Shown here: one piece after another, positions 53,225 through 62,102 of the stretch
How the letters are laid out: the number at the start of each line of letters is the position of its first letter
Numbering within the stretch: the stretch's first letter is position 1
DNA from: Rhodospirillales bacterium
GTDB lineage: Bacteria; Pseudomonadota; Alphaproteobacteria; Rhodospirillales; Casp-alpha2
Direction of reading: 5' to 3'
NCBI GenBank assembly: GCA_017640505.1
Contig: JAEPQO010000004.1
Coordinates: forward strand, 248,001 to 312,000
DNA: 64,000 nt
Position numbers and translations under genes: made by a program
The notes under the pieces: model-generated
Told to the model about the DNA's origin: nothing
Seen by the model: only the letters and a program-made list of their open reading frames with translations
The model's database searches: none

Positions 53225-54097
53225 ATGTCCGTTCATCTTGCGCGCCTGAAGCCGGCACCGCTGCCGGCGGTTCATCCGGTACCCGAGTACGCGACGGATG
53301 AACGCCTGGCTGCCGTCTACGCGGACACCAAATCAGTCCTGCAGGTGCCGTGGATGGGCGTCGTCACGATGGCCTTTGCGCATTACCCCACGTTTTACGA
53401 TACGCTCTGGGGCGGGCTGCGCGACCTTGCCGGCAGCCGCGCGTTCGTCGCCGCCTGCGGCGACCTCAGGGATTTTGCCGAGACGCGCGCGGACAGCCTT
53501 GCCCCGGCCCCGATGGGCGCGACGCTTGATACGCTCGGCTACGGGGCGCGGGAAATTGACGACATCAAGGCGATGATCGAGATTTTCTCGCACGGCAACA
53601 TGCCGTATCTGATGATTGCCACGGCGGCGCGGCTGCTCCTGGAAGGGCACGACCTGTCCGGCGACACGGACGTCACGCCCGAAACCGCCCGTCACGGCCC
53701 GTCGCTTGAAAAGTCCCTGACCCTGATCGAACCGCATCATGCCGACGCGCCGACGGTCAACGTCTACGACGATATCAAGGCGCGGCTCGGGCTGCCGTTC
53801 GTGAACACCGATTACCGCGCGCTGGCACGATGGCCGAGTTACTTTGCGCCGGCATGGGGCGATCTTGCGCCAAAGGTTGAAACGTCCGGCTATGAAGACG
53901 TCGTCGCCTCCGTGCACGATTTCGCCGTGGCGCGCATGTGCACTCTTCCCAATCCGGGTGCGCTGACGCCCGGTGCGCTGCGGGAGGCCGCCGCAAAGGA
54001 CGCGGACGTCGACGAAGTGCTGGCGGTCGTGCGCCTGTTCCAGTGGCTGTTGCCGGGGCTGATTACGAACGTCGCCTATTTCCGCGCGCAACTCTAG
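53225..54097 (+). CDS. DehI-like (halocarboxylic acid dehalogenase family) protein
   Basis: A 290-residue protein behind GGGGAGGAGAAA. It has two similar helical halves (first around residues 30-110 with VLQVPWMGVVTMAFAHYPTFY, second around 175-275 with IKARLGLPFVNTDYRALARW and FAPAWGDLAPKVET), the repeat layout of DehI dehalogenases. DehI hydrolyses 2-haloacids, but most genomic relatives are untested. It is divergent from the M24 hydrolase. Confidence 0.75.
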   Translation: MSVHLARLKPAPLPAVHPVPEYATDERLAAVYADTKSVLQVPWMGVVTMAFAHYPTFYDTLWGGLRDLAGSRAFVAACGDLRDFAETRADSLAPAPMGATLDTLGYGAREIDDIKAMIEIFSHGNMPYLMIATAARLLLEGHDLSGDTDVTPETARHGPSLEKSLTLIEPHHADAPTVNVYDDIKARLGLPFVNTDYRALARWPSYFAPAWGDLAPKVETSGYEDVVASVHDFAVARMCTLPNPGALTPGALREAAAKDADVDEVLAVVRLFQWLLPGLITNVAYFRAQL

Positions 54098-54114
54098 GCG
54101 CCGCGGATTGCCGC

Positions 54115-54903
54115 TTACATGAAGGAGAAATCGGGAACGGGTAGCGTCTCTATTTCCGGTTTGGCGAACAGGTAGCCCTGAAAATAGTCGGCACCGAGCG
54201 CTTGCAGCACTTCGAAGTCCGCGATGCTTTCCACACCTTCGGCGATGACCTTGATGTCGAGTGCGTGCGCCGTCGAGATCGCACCTTCGGTGATCGTTTT
54301 CTTGATCTTGTTCTCGGCGATGCCGTTACAAAGTTCCATATCCAGCTTGAGGATCTGCGGGCTGAACTTGTTCAAGAGGTTGAGGCCCGCGTAGCCCGCC
54401 CCGAAATCATCGATCGCCGTGATAAAGCCACGATCCCGGTATTCCTCGAAAATGCCCATCAGGTGACCCGGATCCATCACTGGCTCGGCTTCGGTGACCT
54501 CGAAGATGATCCGGTTGATGGGCAGGTCGAAGGCGTCCGCCGCCTGCATCGTCGCGCGGATACATGTTTCGGGACGATAAACGGCGTTGGGCAGGAAATT
54601 GATCGAAAGATTGCATTCGATGCCGAGTTCGGATGCGATCTGGATCGCCTTGACGCGGCAGGTCTGGTCGAAGGTGTAACGGTTGTCGTCGGTGACATGT
54701 GACAACACCTCCCCGGCGCCGGCACCGTCGGCACCGCGAACCAGGGCTTCGTAAGCATAGACCGACCTTTCGCGCGGATCGACGATCGGCTGAAAGGCCA
54801 TCGTGATGTCCAGATCAAGCGGCTTGGCTTCAAGGCACTGCTTGCATCCAAGCGGTTTGAATTCAGGGATTTCGTCGAACACGGTCGGCATCGTTATAAC
54901 CAA
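54115..54903 (-). CDS. EAL-domain c-di-GMP phosphodiesterase
   Basis: A 262-residue single EAL domain. Active-site residues are all there: Glu in YEALVRG, Asn in INFLPNAV, Glu in FEVTEAE, the Asp pair in IDDFGAGYAG, Lys in ILKLDMEL, Glu in VIAEGVES and Gln in YFQGYLFAKP. It should cleave c-di-GMP to pGpG. N-terminal Cys pair (CKQCLE) may sense redox or metal. The GGDEF cyclase at 57830 is a likely counterpart. Confidence 0.92.
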   Translation of the reverse strand: MVITMPTVFDEIPEFKPLGCKQCLEAKPLDLDITMAFQPIVDPRERSVYAYEALVRGADGAGAGEVLSHVTDDNRYTFDQTCRVKAIQIASELGIECNLSINFLPNAVYRPETCIRATMQAADAFDLPINRIIFEVTEAEPVMDPGHLMGIFEEYRDRGFITAIDDFGAGYAGLNLLNKFSPQILKLDMELCNGIAENKIKKTITEGAISTAHALDIKVIAEGVESIADFEVLQALGADYFQGYLFAKPEIETLPVPDFSFM

Positions 54904-55004
54904 GTTGTTACAGCAATGATGTCCATTGCTGGCAATATAGGTTCACATATACGCGGTTCAACCGTTTGGGAAATTGTGGAAATCCGCACCTTCTGATAAC
55001 GGGA

Positions 55005-55607
55005 TCACGCTTCGCTGCCCCCGAATGCGCGGCTATGCGCTTCCTTGATTTCCTTGTGATCCCGGCTCCAGTCGACGTAGGTCGCGATCTGCGTGACGCG
55101 CGCACCGTCGCCGGAAAACGGCATGCGCAATGACGTCTGGACATAAGGCAGGCCGTTCTCGCCGGCCTGGATCCTGTATTCCGAGCCGACCGCCTCGTGA
55201 CATTCCACCACTTCCAGATATTGGGCCTGTGTCGTTTCGAATGTCCCCGGCGAGCGGATCTCGCTGATCGAGAGGCCGGTGAAATCCTTACCGTGCAAAT
55301 CGGTCGAGGCCGTGCCCCAGAAGCGATAAACGAAATCGAGAGGGTCATAGCGAACGTCCACCACCAGAAAATACGGAATCATCCGCACCGGGAGTTCGAA
55401 CCAGTCCCACTGCCGCCAGACGGGCGACCGCCTGTCGCCCTTCAGCTTCAGCCAATACTCGTACGCGGCCTGATAGTTCAACTGATCGAAGCGGACCGGC
55501 GAACGCCGCAGATAGTGATCTTTCGTCATTTTATGGACAACCGGTGGAGCACTGCTTTCATAATAAGCAGCTAATCTGGGCAAGACCACGCGAAAACGTT
55601 GAACCAT
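55005..55607 (-). CDS. Stand-alone PAS_5 domain protein (paralogue 5)
   Basis: A 200-residue PAS_5 protein: AAYEYWLKLKGDRRSPVWRQ, WFELPVRMIPYFLVVDVRYD, YRFWGTASTDLHGKDFTGL and SLRMPFSGDGARVTQIATY. An internal ATG at 55529 would give 174 residues; neither start has a strong ribosome site. It is divergent from paralogue 6, with only 50 bases between starts. Confidence 0.82.
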   Translation of the reverse strand: MVQRFRVVLPRLAAYYESSAPPVVHKMTKDHYLRRSPVRFDQLNYQAAYEYWLKLKGDRRSPVWRQWDWFELPVRMIPYFLVVDVRYDPLDFVYRFWGTASTDLHGKDFTGLSISEIRSPGTFETTQAQYLEVVECHEAVGSEYRIQAGENGLPYVQTSLRMPFSGDGARVTQIATYVDWSRDHKEIKEAHSRAFGGSEA

Positions 55608-55657
55608 TTGGCCTAAATATGCTCGCGGCGCACTGATTAAGTGACTATATCAAGAAT

Positions 55658-56200
55658 ATGGACTCGGCCCCCAAACCGCTGACGATGCGCCGCCTTGCGC
55701 CGGACGAATCGCCGGTGCCGGAGCACCACGAGATGCTTGCCTATTGGCGCGAACTCAAGGGCGAGCGGATGGCGCCGACGTGGGCGGAATTCGACCTTTC
55801 GATGATCGATCCCAAGGTTCTGCCGTGGACGGCGGTCGTCGACATCAGCGCCGACAGGAAGGACATCCGTTATCGCTTCTGGGGCACCCAGTTGACGGTC
55901 GTGCGCGGCGAGGACTTCACCAACCGGCCCGTCTCCGAGATCCCGCCCGTTGAACTGGGCGAGTTCATTCACGCCTCCTACGTCGCCACAGCGGAAAGCA
56001 AGGAACCGGGCCTCGACATCGAACAATATGTCGCGCAAAGCGGCCGCACGGGCAGCAAGGCGGTGCTCAGGCTGCCGCTGTCGGACGACGGCGAAACCGT
56101 CAACAAGGTTGTCGCCTGCATGATCTACGACATCTCGCGAAACGGCGAAGAGGTCGTCGAGTTCCTCGAAAGCATCCATGCACCGGTTCGGTCCGGCTGA
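55658..56200 (+). CDS. Stand-alone PAS_5 domain protein (paralogue 6)
   Basis: A 180-residue PAS_5 protein close to the consensus: HEMLAYWRELKGERMAPTWA, LSMIDPKVLPWTAVVDIS, YRFWGTQLTVVRGEDFTNRP and LRLPLSDDGETVNKVVACM. It shares the WGTQLT/WGTQHT type with paralogues 3 and 8. It forms a divergent pair with paralogue 5. Confidence 0.88.
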   Translation: MDSAPKPLTMRRLAPDESPVPEHHEMLAYWRELKGERMAPTWAEFDLSMIDPKVLPWTAVVDISADRKDIRYRFWGTQLTVVRGEDFTNRPVSEIPPVELGEFIHASYVATAESKEPGLDIEQYVAQSGRTGSKAVLRLPLSDDGETVNKVVACMIYDISRNGEEVVEFLESIHAPVRSG

Positions 56201-56325
56201 TCCCTCACGCTCAAGTGAAGCCCCCCTGCCACCCGCCCCTCTGGACGTGGTGCCGATCACTCCCCATCTAAGCGTTAGCGCCCGCACGCCGTTGTGCGGC
56301 ATGGATTTGACGAGGGGAGAAACTC

Positions 56326-57186
56326 ATGGATGACGCATCCGGTTACGTTCCGCCGAAGGTCTGGACCTGGGAGAAGGAAAACGGCGGCCATTTCGCATCG
56401 ATCAACCGGCCGATCGCCGGGGCCACGCACGAAAAGGAGCTGCCGGTCGGCAAGCACCCGCTGCAGCTATATTCCAAAGGCACGCCGAACGGCGTCAAAG
56501 CGACGATTATGCTGGAAGAGCTTCTGGCGAAGGGGCACACCGGCGCCGAGTACGATGCCTGGATGATCGAGATCGGTGACGGCGACCAGTTCGGTTCCGG
56601 GTTCGTCGACATCAACCCGAACTCCAAGATTCCGGCGATGCTCGACCGTTCCACGGATACGCCCATCCGCGTCTTCGAAAGTGCGTCGATCCTGTTCTAT
56701 CTGGCCGAGAAGTTCGGCGAGTTCCTGCCGGCCGAACAGCCGGACCGCACCGAATGCATGAACTGGGTGTTCTGGCAGATGGGCAGCGCGCCCTATCTTG
56801 GCGGCGGCTTCGGGCATTTCTACAACTATGCGCCCGAGAAATGGGAATACCCGATCAACCGTTTCTCGATGGAAGTGAAACGTCAGCTCGACGTGCTCGA
56901 CCGCAACCTGGCCGACCGCCAGTTCATGATCGGCGACGAATACACCATCGCCGACATCGCGATCTGGCCGTGGTACGGTGTGCTCTGCCTGGGTGAACAG
57001 TACGGCGATGCCGGCACGTTCCTGGATGTAAAGTCCTACAAGAACATGCAGCGATGGACCGCCGAGGTCGGCGCCCGCGAAGCGGTCAAACGCGGCCGCA
57101 TGGTCAACCGTTCCAAGGGCGATCCGAAATCGGAACTGAAGGAACGCCACGACGCCAGCGATTTCGACGGTCTGACGCCGCCCTGA
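56326..57186 (+). CDS. yghU: Glutathione S-transferase-like disulfide-bond oxidoreductase YghU
   Basis: A 286-residue GST-fold protein. It has the YghU-type N-terminus (YVPPKVWTWEKENGGHFAS, then NRPIAGATHEKELPVGKHPL), the thioredoxin-fold motif FVDINPNSKIPAMLD with the glutathione-binding VFESASILFYLAEKFG, and a helical C-terminal domain with DEYTIADIAIWPWYG. YghU acts on glutathione disulfides or organic hydroperoxides. GGGGAGAAACTC precedes the ATG. Confidence 0.93.
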   Translation: MDDASGYVPPKVWTWEKENGGHFASINRPIAGATHEKELPVGKHPLQLYSKGTPNGVKATIMLEELLAKGHTGAEYDAWMIEIGDGDQFGSGFVDINPNSKIPAMLDRSTDTPIRVFESASILFYLAEKFGEFLPAEQPDRTECMNWVFWQMGSAPYLGGGFGHFYNYAPEKWEYPINRFSMEVKRQLDVLDRNLADRQFMIGDEYTIADIAIWPWYGVLCLGEQYGDAGTFLDVKSYKNMQRWTAEVGAREAVKRGRMVNRSKGDPKSELKERHDASDFDGLTPP

Positions 57187-57207
57187 CGCGGCGCGCCCGG
57201 CGGGTGA

Positions 57208-57714
57208 CTACGGCATCGTCGGCTTAAGGTACGGCGCGGTCGGCGCGTCGTCCTTGCCGAACGGCCCCGGCACCTTGTTGGAAACCGGCTTCAGCGACTT
57301 GATGTAGGTTGCCAGCGCGACGGCGTCCTCATCCGTCAACGCGGCATAGGACGGGAACGGCATGATCGGCGCGAGCGCCCTGCCGTCCGGCCGGACGCCG
57401 CTGCGGATCGCATCGACGATCTCCTCGACGCTCCAGCGGCCCAGCCCGGTTTCCTGATCTGACGTCAGGTTCGGCGGATAGAACGTGCCGATGCCCGGCA
57501 TCATGAAACCGGTATCCGAACCGCCCAGGTACCGCGCCATGTCGGGCTCGCCGCGCATGGCCCCCGGCGTATGGCATCCGGTGCAATCCATGATCGCGGC
57601 CAGGTAGGCGCCGCGTTCCAGCTTGCCGGCTGCGGCCGGCGACGGGATGGCAATCGTCAAAATCAGGAGAACGGCAACAGAACAGAAAATCGAAGAGAGC
57701 AGGCGCGACAGCAT
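57208..57714 (-). CDS. Class I c-type cytochrome (single heme)
   Basis: A 168-residue exported protein. The ATG at 57714 has a perfect GGAGG nine bases upstream (created by the preceding ATGGAGGAACAT), so I prefer it to the ATG at 57726. It has a signal peptide (SSIFCSVAVLLILTIAIP) and a CTGCH heme motif, with the Met ligand likely in FMMPGIGTFYPPNLT or IMPFPSYAALTD. It belongs to the cytochrome subunit type found with alcohol or sulfite dehydrogenases. Confidence 0.9.
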   Translation of the reverse strand: MLSRLLSSIFCSVAVLLILTIAIPSPAAAGKLERGAYLAAIMDCTGCHTPGAMRGEPDMARYLGGSDTGFMMPGIGTFYPPNLTSDQETGLGRWSVEEIVDAIRSGVRPDGRALAPIMPFPSYAALTDEDAVALATYIKSLKPVSNKVPGPFGKDDAPTAPYLKPTMP

Positions 57715-57829
57715 ATGTTCCTCCATGGAAGCACCCAGTCCGGATGCGCACGCTACAACCGCCCGCGGGTTGCTGCAATCGCCGTTCGTATCGTGAGGGG
57801 AGTGGGCCGGGGAGGCCGAAGCGCCCGAT

Positions 57830-59554
57830 TTAACAGGCGGCTGCGGCCTGCTTGCCGGGCACGCCGGAGAATATCCGGTAATTATTGCGGCCCGATTCCT
57901 TGACTTCGTACATGGCCTCGTCCGCCGCCTTCATCAGATCGTCGGTGTCGACCGCGTGGTCGGGATTGACGGCGATACCGATGCTGCCGCCGACCGAACA
58001 GTCGATCCCATTGAACAGGATCGGCTCGCGAATGCCGGCGAGGATTTTTTCGGCAATCGTCTCGATGTCCCCGGAGTCACTGACCTGTTCGAGGATGACG
58101 ACGAACTCGTCGCCGCCGATCCTGGCTGCCATGTCGGTCTCGCGGATCATCCGGCTCAGGCGTTCGGAGATGGTGACCAGCACGTGGTCGCCGGCATCGT
58201 GGCCGTACTTGTCGTTGACCGGCTTGAACTTGTCCAGGTCGATAAACATCAAGGCGACTTTCTTGTCCGCCCGCTTGTTGCGCTTGATCGCGTCGTCGAG
58301 GCGCTGCGTGAACGCGGTACGGTTCGGCAGCTTCGTCAGGCCGTCGGTCAGTGCCAGCTCGCGGTAGATGTCCTGCTGCTTCTTGATGGCCGTGACATCG
58401 TGCCACACGCTGACCATGCCGCCCACCTTGACCGGGCTTTGACGCACCACCGCCCAGCGCCCGTCGAAAAGCTGATCCTCGTCGGATTGGCTCAGCGGCG
58501 CACGCCGGGACTCGAACGCCTCCAGGCACTTGCGGATATAGGTTTCGCGGTCGAGACCTTCGGGAAACGTTTCGCGTCCCTCGGCCCAGCCGCGTAGGAT
58601 TTCCTCGTATGTGACGCCTTCGACCAGCAGGTCCTGCAAACTCGGGTACATCTGCGCAAAGACGCCGTTGTGCAGCAGAAGCTTGCCGTTCTCGTCGAAC
58701 AGCAGGAAGCCGTCGCTGATGCTTTCGATGGCCGCATACATCCGTTCCTCGGTGAGGCGTGCGTGCTTCTGTGCGTGCCGCATCTTGGCATCGACCTTGA
58801 TCGCGACGAGACCCAGCAGCGCGATCAGGATGGACGCACCTGACACGTTCGCCGCCAGCACGAGCGGGCTGATGATGCCGGCAACATAGGCACCCGAGCC
58901 CAGCGTCGGGATGCAGATCGCCGCCTGCATCGCCACGTAGTGCATGCCGGCAATGGAAAGCCCGAGAATGGCGGCGCTGGCGATCTGAAACGGCAACGCT
59001 GCCCACGATGTGGCTTCGAACTCGCGCAGCTTTTCCGCATAAACACCGACCACACCCAGCACGACGGCCACGGCAATGGAGAGGATGAACCAGGTCTGAT
59101 CATAGAACAGCGCGGCATTCATGCGCATCGCCGCCATGCCGATATAGTGCATGGCACCGATGCCGGCGCCGATGATCGTGCCGGCAATCAGGCGGCGCAC
59201 ATCGTCGCGCAGCGGCAGATCCTTCCGCAGCAAGGCGAGCCCGGCCATACAGCCGACGATCGCCGGGACGACCGAAAGGGCGGTCAGCGACGAACTGTAA
59301 GATACGGGGATGGGCAGCTTGAACGCCAACATGCCGATGAAGTGCATCGACCAGACACCGAACCCCATTGTCAGGGCGCCCACGAAAAGCCAGCGCCAGT
59401 TATAGGTGCCGTCGTGTTCCGCATAGCGTGCCAGCCTGAGACCGGAAAACGCCGCAACCGCCGCAACCAGGTACGACGCGGCAACCAGCGCGGCATCGTA
59501 CGTCGCGCTCAACGGTTGTTGCGAAAGCTGATCCACGGACAGAAACGAAAGCAT
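57830..59554 (-). CDS. MHYT-PAS-GGDEF diguanylate cyclase
   Basis: A 574-residue membrane protein. Seven membrane helices form an MHYT sensor with the motifs WSMHFIGMLAF, GAMHYIGMAAM and GMHYVAMQAA, thought to sense O2, CO or NO through copper. After a helix comes a PAS domain (residues ~265-385) with a PAS-associated C-terminal part, then a full GGDEF domain: DLDKFKPVNDKYGHDAGDHV, active-site RIGGDEFVVIL and a product-inhibition I-site (RETD) five residues before the GGDEF. It makes c-di-GMP. The start 59554 is preferred over 59620 as it has GGAG upstream. Confidence 0.93.
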   Translation of the reverse strand: MLSFLSVDQLSQQPLSATYDAALVAASYLVAAVAAFSGLRLARYAEHDGTYNWRWLFVGALTMGFGVWSMHFIGMLAFKLPIPVSYSSSLTALSVVPAIVGCMAGLALLRKDLPLRDDVRRLIAGTIIGAGIGAMHYIGMAAMRMNAALFYDQTWFILSIAVAVVLGVVGVYAEKLREFEATSWAALPFQIASAAILGLSIAGMHYVAMQAAICIPTLGSGAYVAGIISPLVLAANVSGASILIALLGLVAIKVDAKMRHAQKHARLTEERMYAAIESISDGFLLFDENGKLLLHNGVFAQMYPSLQDLLVEGVTYEEILRGWAEGRETFPEGLDRETYIRKCLEAFESRRAPLSQSDEDQLFDGRWAVVRQSPVKVGGMVSVWHDVTAIKKQQDIYRELALTDGLTKLPNRTAFTQRLDDAIKRNKRADKKVALMFIDLDKFKPVNDKYGHDAGDHVLVTISERLSRMIRETDMAARIGGDEFVVILEQVSDSGDIETIAEKILAGIREPILFNGIDCSVGGSIGIAVNPDHAVDTDDLMKAADEAMYEVKESGRNNYRIFSGVPGKQAAAAC

Positions 59555-59762
59555 TGACGGCGCTCCATCTAGTTTGGCCATGCCCTCAGGCAGGACAACA
59601 CTGCAGGTACATGCCTGCAATCTTTAATACGCCCGCATACTGCCGGGGACGTCATACGGGCACCATCCGTAATTCCCGCAATCTCGGCAAACCCTTATAT
59701 TAGCAACGTTTTTCGGGATATTCGCTGGAACTCGCCGGAACACTGGTTCGGAGAGCGGCTTT

Positions 59763-61271
59763 TCACGCAGACGGCAAGCTTTTATCCGAGAGCGGCAGCG
59801 TTACATAGACCGCCGTGCCGAGATCCGCTTCGCTGGAAATCGAAAGTTTACCGCTATGCGCTTCGACCAGCGACTTGACGATGGAAAGACCGAGCCCGGT
59901 GCCGCTTTCGGCGACGTGCGGGTTCGACTGCCCCTTGGCGAAGGGCTCGGTAATGCGGCCCAGCAACTCGTTCGAGATGCCGACGCCGGTATCGGTGACA
60001 CATACGGTCAGCTCGCCGTCGCCGTGGCGCAACGACACGCCGACAGCCCCGCCCGCCTTGGTGTACTTGACCGCATTGGCGAGAATGTTGAGGAATATCT
60101 GCGCCACCGCCTTGCGGTCGACATGCAGGGCCGGAATGCCGTCGGGTAATTCCATGTCGAGTGCGATCTTGCGTTCGGCCGCCGACTGTTTGACGTTGCG
60201 CATGCAGTCGTGAAGCACTTCGGCAATGTCGACGTCTTCCTTCTGCAACGACCGCTTGCCCGCTTCGATGGCAGCGATATCGAGAATCTCGTTCACCAGT
60301 TTGAGAAGGTGCTGACCGCTGTCATGGATATCGTGGGCGTAGGAGCGATAACTGTCCGCGCCGATGGGTCCGAAATATTCGCCGCGCAGCATTTCACTGA
60401 ACCCGAGTATCGCGTTCAGCGGCGTGCGGAACTCGTGGCTCATGGTAGCGATGAACTGCGACTTGGCGCGGTTTGCGTCCTCGGCGTCGGCCAAGGCCTC
60501 GCGCATGGCGTCCTCGGCCTCCACCAAATCCGACAGGTCCACGGTGATGGAACCGACCTTGGCAATGTTGCCGTCACGGTCCTGGATCGGAAACTTCGTG
60601 ATCCCCAGCGTGTGCAGTTTGCCGTCGACGAAGTACCGCTCGACCTTGCGATAGACCAGTTTGCCGGTTTCTAGGACTTCGTTCTCCTGCGCCGTCATAA
60701 GCGCCGCATCTTCGTCGGGCTGGAAGTTTTCGATGGCGTCGGAACGGTTTCCGATCATCCGCTCCATGTCGGATCCGTACCACGCAAGGTAGGTCCTGTT
60801 CGGGCGCTCGACCACATGGTTTCTGTCCTTGATCAACAGACCGAACGGCAGGTTCTCGAATATGGAATCAAGCATGCTTTCGTTGTCGCGGAGCGCTTCA
60901 GTACGCAGTTCGATGTCCCGGTACTGATTGGTAAAGCGGATCACGATCAACGTCAGCCCGACAAAAACCAGCACCGCCGACAGGGAATAAAGATACCAGC
61001 TGTACGTATAGTGCAGCGCCAACATCGCATCGCGCGCGTCCGACTCGCTGAGCGTTCGGGAAAGCACCAGCTTCGTATAGAGGTCCGCGGCGTCCAGCGC
61101 CGCCATGACCCAGAGACCGGCCAGAGCGCAGACCACGCCGCGGCGGCCGCCCCCGCGCTTCAGGTCCTGATACCGCCAGATGGCAACGGCGGTGGCAACG
61201 GCGGCGAACAGGATCACCGTCAGGTCGACGGCAACCATCAACCCCCACGGCGGGAACGGGCTATCCGGCAT
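59763..61271 (-). CDS. Membrane PAS sensor histidine kinase
   Basis: A 502-residue kinase. Three membrane helices (~10-33, 47-66, 85-108) precede a coiled-coil linker and a PAS domain (residues ~135-255, starting ESMLDSIFENLPFGLLIKD). The catalytic part has the H-box ATMSHEFRTPLNAILGFSE, N-box NILANAVKYT, G1 VTDTGVGIS and G2 GTGLGLSIVKSLVEAHSG, all intact. The phosphoacceptor His is in SHEFRTP. No receiver or response regulator is adjacent, so its partner lies elsewhere. Confidence 0.93.
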   Translation of the reverse strand: MPDSPFPPWGLMVAVDLTVILFAAVATAVAIWRYQDLKRGGGRRGVVCALAGLWVMAALDAADLYTKLVLSRTLSESDARDAMLALHYTYSWYLYSLSAVLVFVGLTLIVIRFTNQYRDIELRTEALRDNESMLDSIFENLPFGLLIKDRNHVVERPNRTYLAWYGSDMERMIGNRSDAIENFQPDEDAALMTAQENEVLETGKLVYRKVERYFVDGKLHTLGITKFPIQDRDGNIAKVGSITVDLSDLVEAEDAMREALADAEDANRAKSQFIATMSHEFRTPLNAILGFSEMLRGEYFGPIGADSYRSYAHDIHDSGQHLLKLVNEILDIAAIEAGKRSLQKEDVDIAEVLHDCMRNVKQSAAERKIALDMELPDGIPALHVDRKAVAQIFLNILANAVKYTKAGGAVGVSLRHGDGELTVCVTDTGVGISNELLGRITEPFAKGQSNPHVAESGTGLGLSIVKSLVEAHSGKLSISSEADLGTAVYVTLPLSDKSLPSA

Positions 61272-61459
61272 TGCCGTTCATCCCGCCGCCGGTCGCCAGA
61301 CCGTAACAACACGATCCCGCTGCATCTTTACAGTAGGTCAGTTCCATCCGATTCAATAACGCCACCCAGTTAGGACGGCGGCCTCCCCCGCCGACATTAT
61401 GTGGTAAACCTTGGCGGAGGAATAGAAAATTTATCTCGGACTGGTTGCGTAAAGCGAGG

Positions 61460-61996
61460 TCAGTCGAGGCGACTGAATACTTCGTCGAAGAATGTCGCCG
61501 TTTCGTCTTCGCCCAACAGGCGCTCGAAGTAGTAAACGTTGATGCCCTGCGTTACCGCTTCGCCATCCGCCGAACACGGCATGCGGAGAACCAGCGCGCG
61601 CCCGAACAGGCCTTTGCCGGTGACGAATTCCTTCACCTCGAGATGCGGACAGCGTTCCTGAACCAGTCTGCCGCATCCGCCGCTCTGGCTGACGCCGAGG
61701 GACCGCGGCGGCACGTCGGCAGGCGTCTTGTGCGTATAGTCCTTGCCGAAAACCTTCGTCAGTTCCGATCCCCAATATCGATAGACGGACGTAAGCGGGT
61801 TTTCCTGGATATCGGTAACGCTCGCGCGCGGGATCGCTTCGTTCGTCAGGTCGGCGAGTGAAACGTCCTTCCACGCAGGCGCCCACCGGCCGGCACACCT
61901 TTCCCGCCAATACGCAAGCGCGGCAAGTTGATAATCTACCGGCGTTTCATCGGCATCGATGAAACGCGAAACAATTCTGACATCATCAAGTTTCAT
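61460..61996 (-). CDS. Stand-alone PAS_5 domain protein (paralogue 7)
   Basis: A 178-residue PAS_5 protein. The start at 61996 is preferred over a longer frame without ribosome site. It has LAALAYWRERCAGRWAPAW, LADLTNEAIPRASVTDIQ, YRYWGSELTKVFGKDYTHK and VLRMPCSADGEAVTQG. The motif is YWGS in place of FWGT. A Cys run (SGGCGRLVQERCPHL) is unlike the paralogues and may bind metal. Confidence 0.82.
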   Translation of the reverse strand: MKLDDVRIVSRFIDADETPVDYQLAALAYWRERCAGRWAPAWKDVSLADLTNEAIPRASVTDIQENPLTSVYRYWGSELTKVFGKDYTHKTPADVPPRSLGVSQSGGCGRLVQERCPHLEVKEFVTGKGLFGRALVLRMPCSADGEAVTQGINVYYFERLLGEDETATFFDEVFSRLD

Positions 61997-62102
61997 TCGG
62001 GCGCACCTTGTCGCTCTGACACGCATCCACGCGCACCGGCAACGGCATACGACGACCCCCGCACGTTCATCCTAACCCGCATCCCCCGATGTGGCCAGTT
62101 TC

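Noticed and set aside
52075-53301. Plus-strand open frame of 408 codons
   Set aside because: Antisense shadow of the M24 hydrolase; no recognisable motifs and Arg-rich translation typical of GC-rich shadows.
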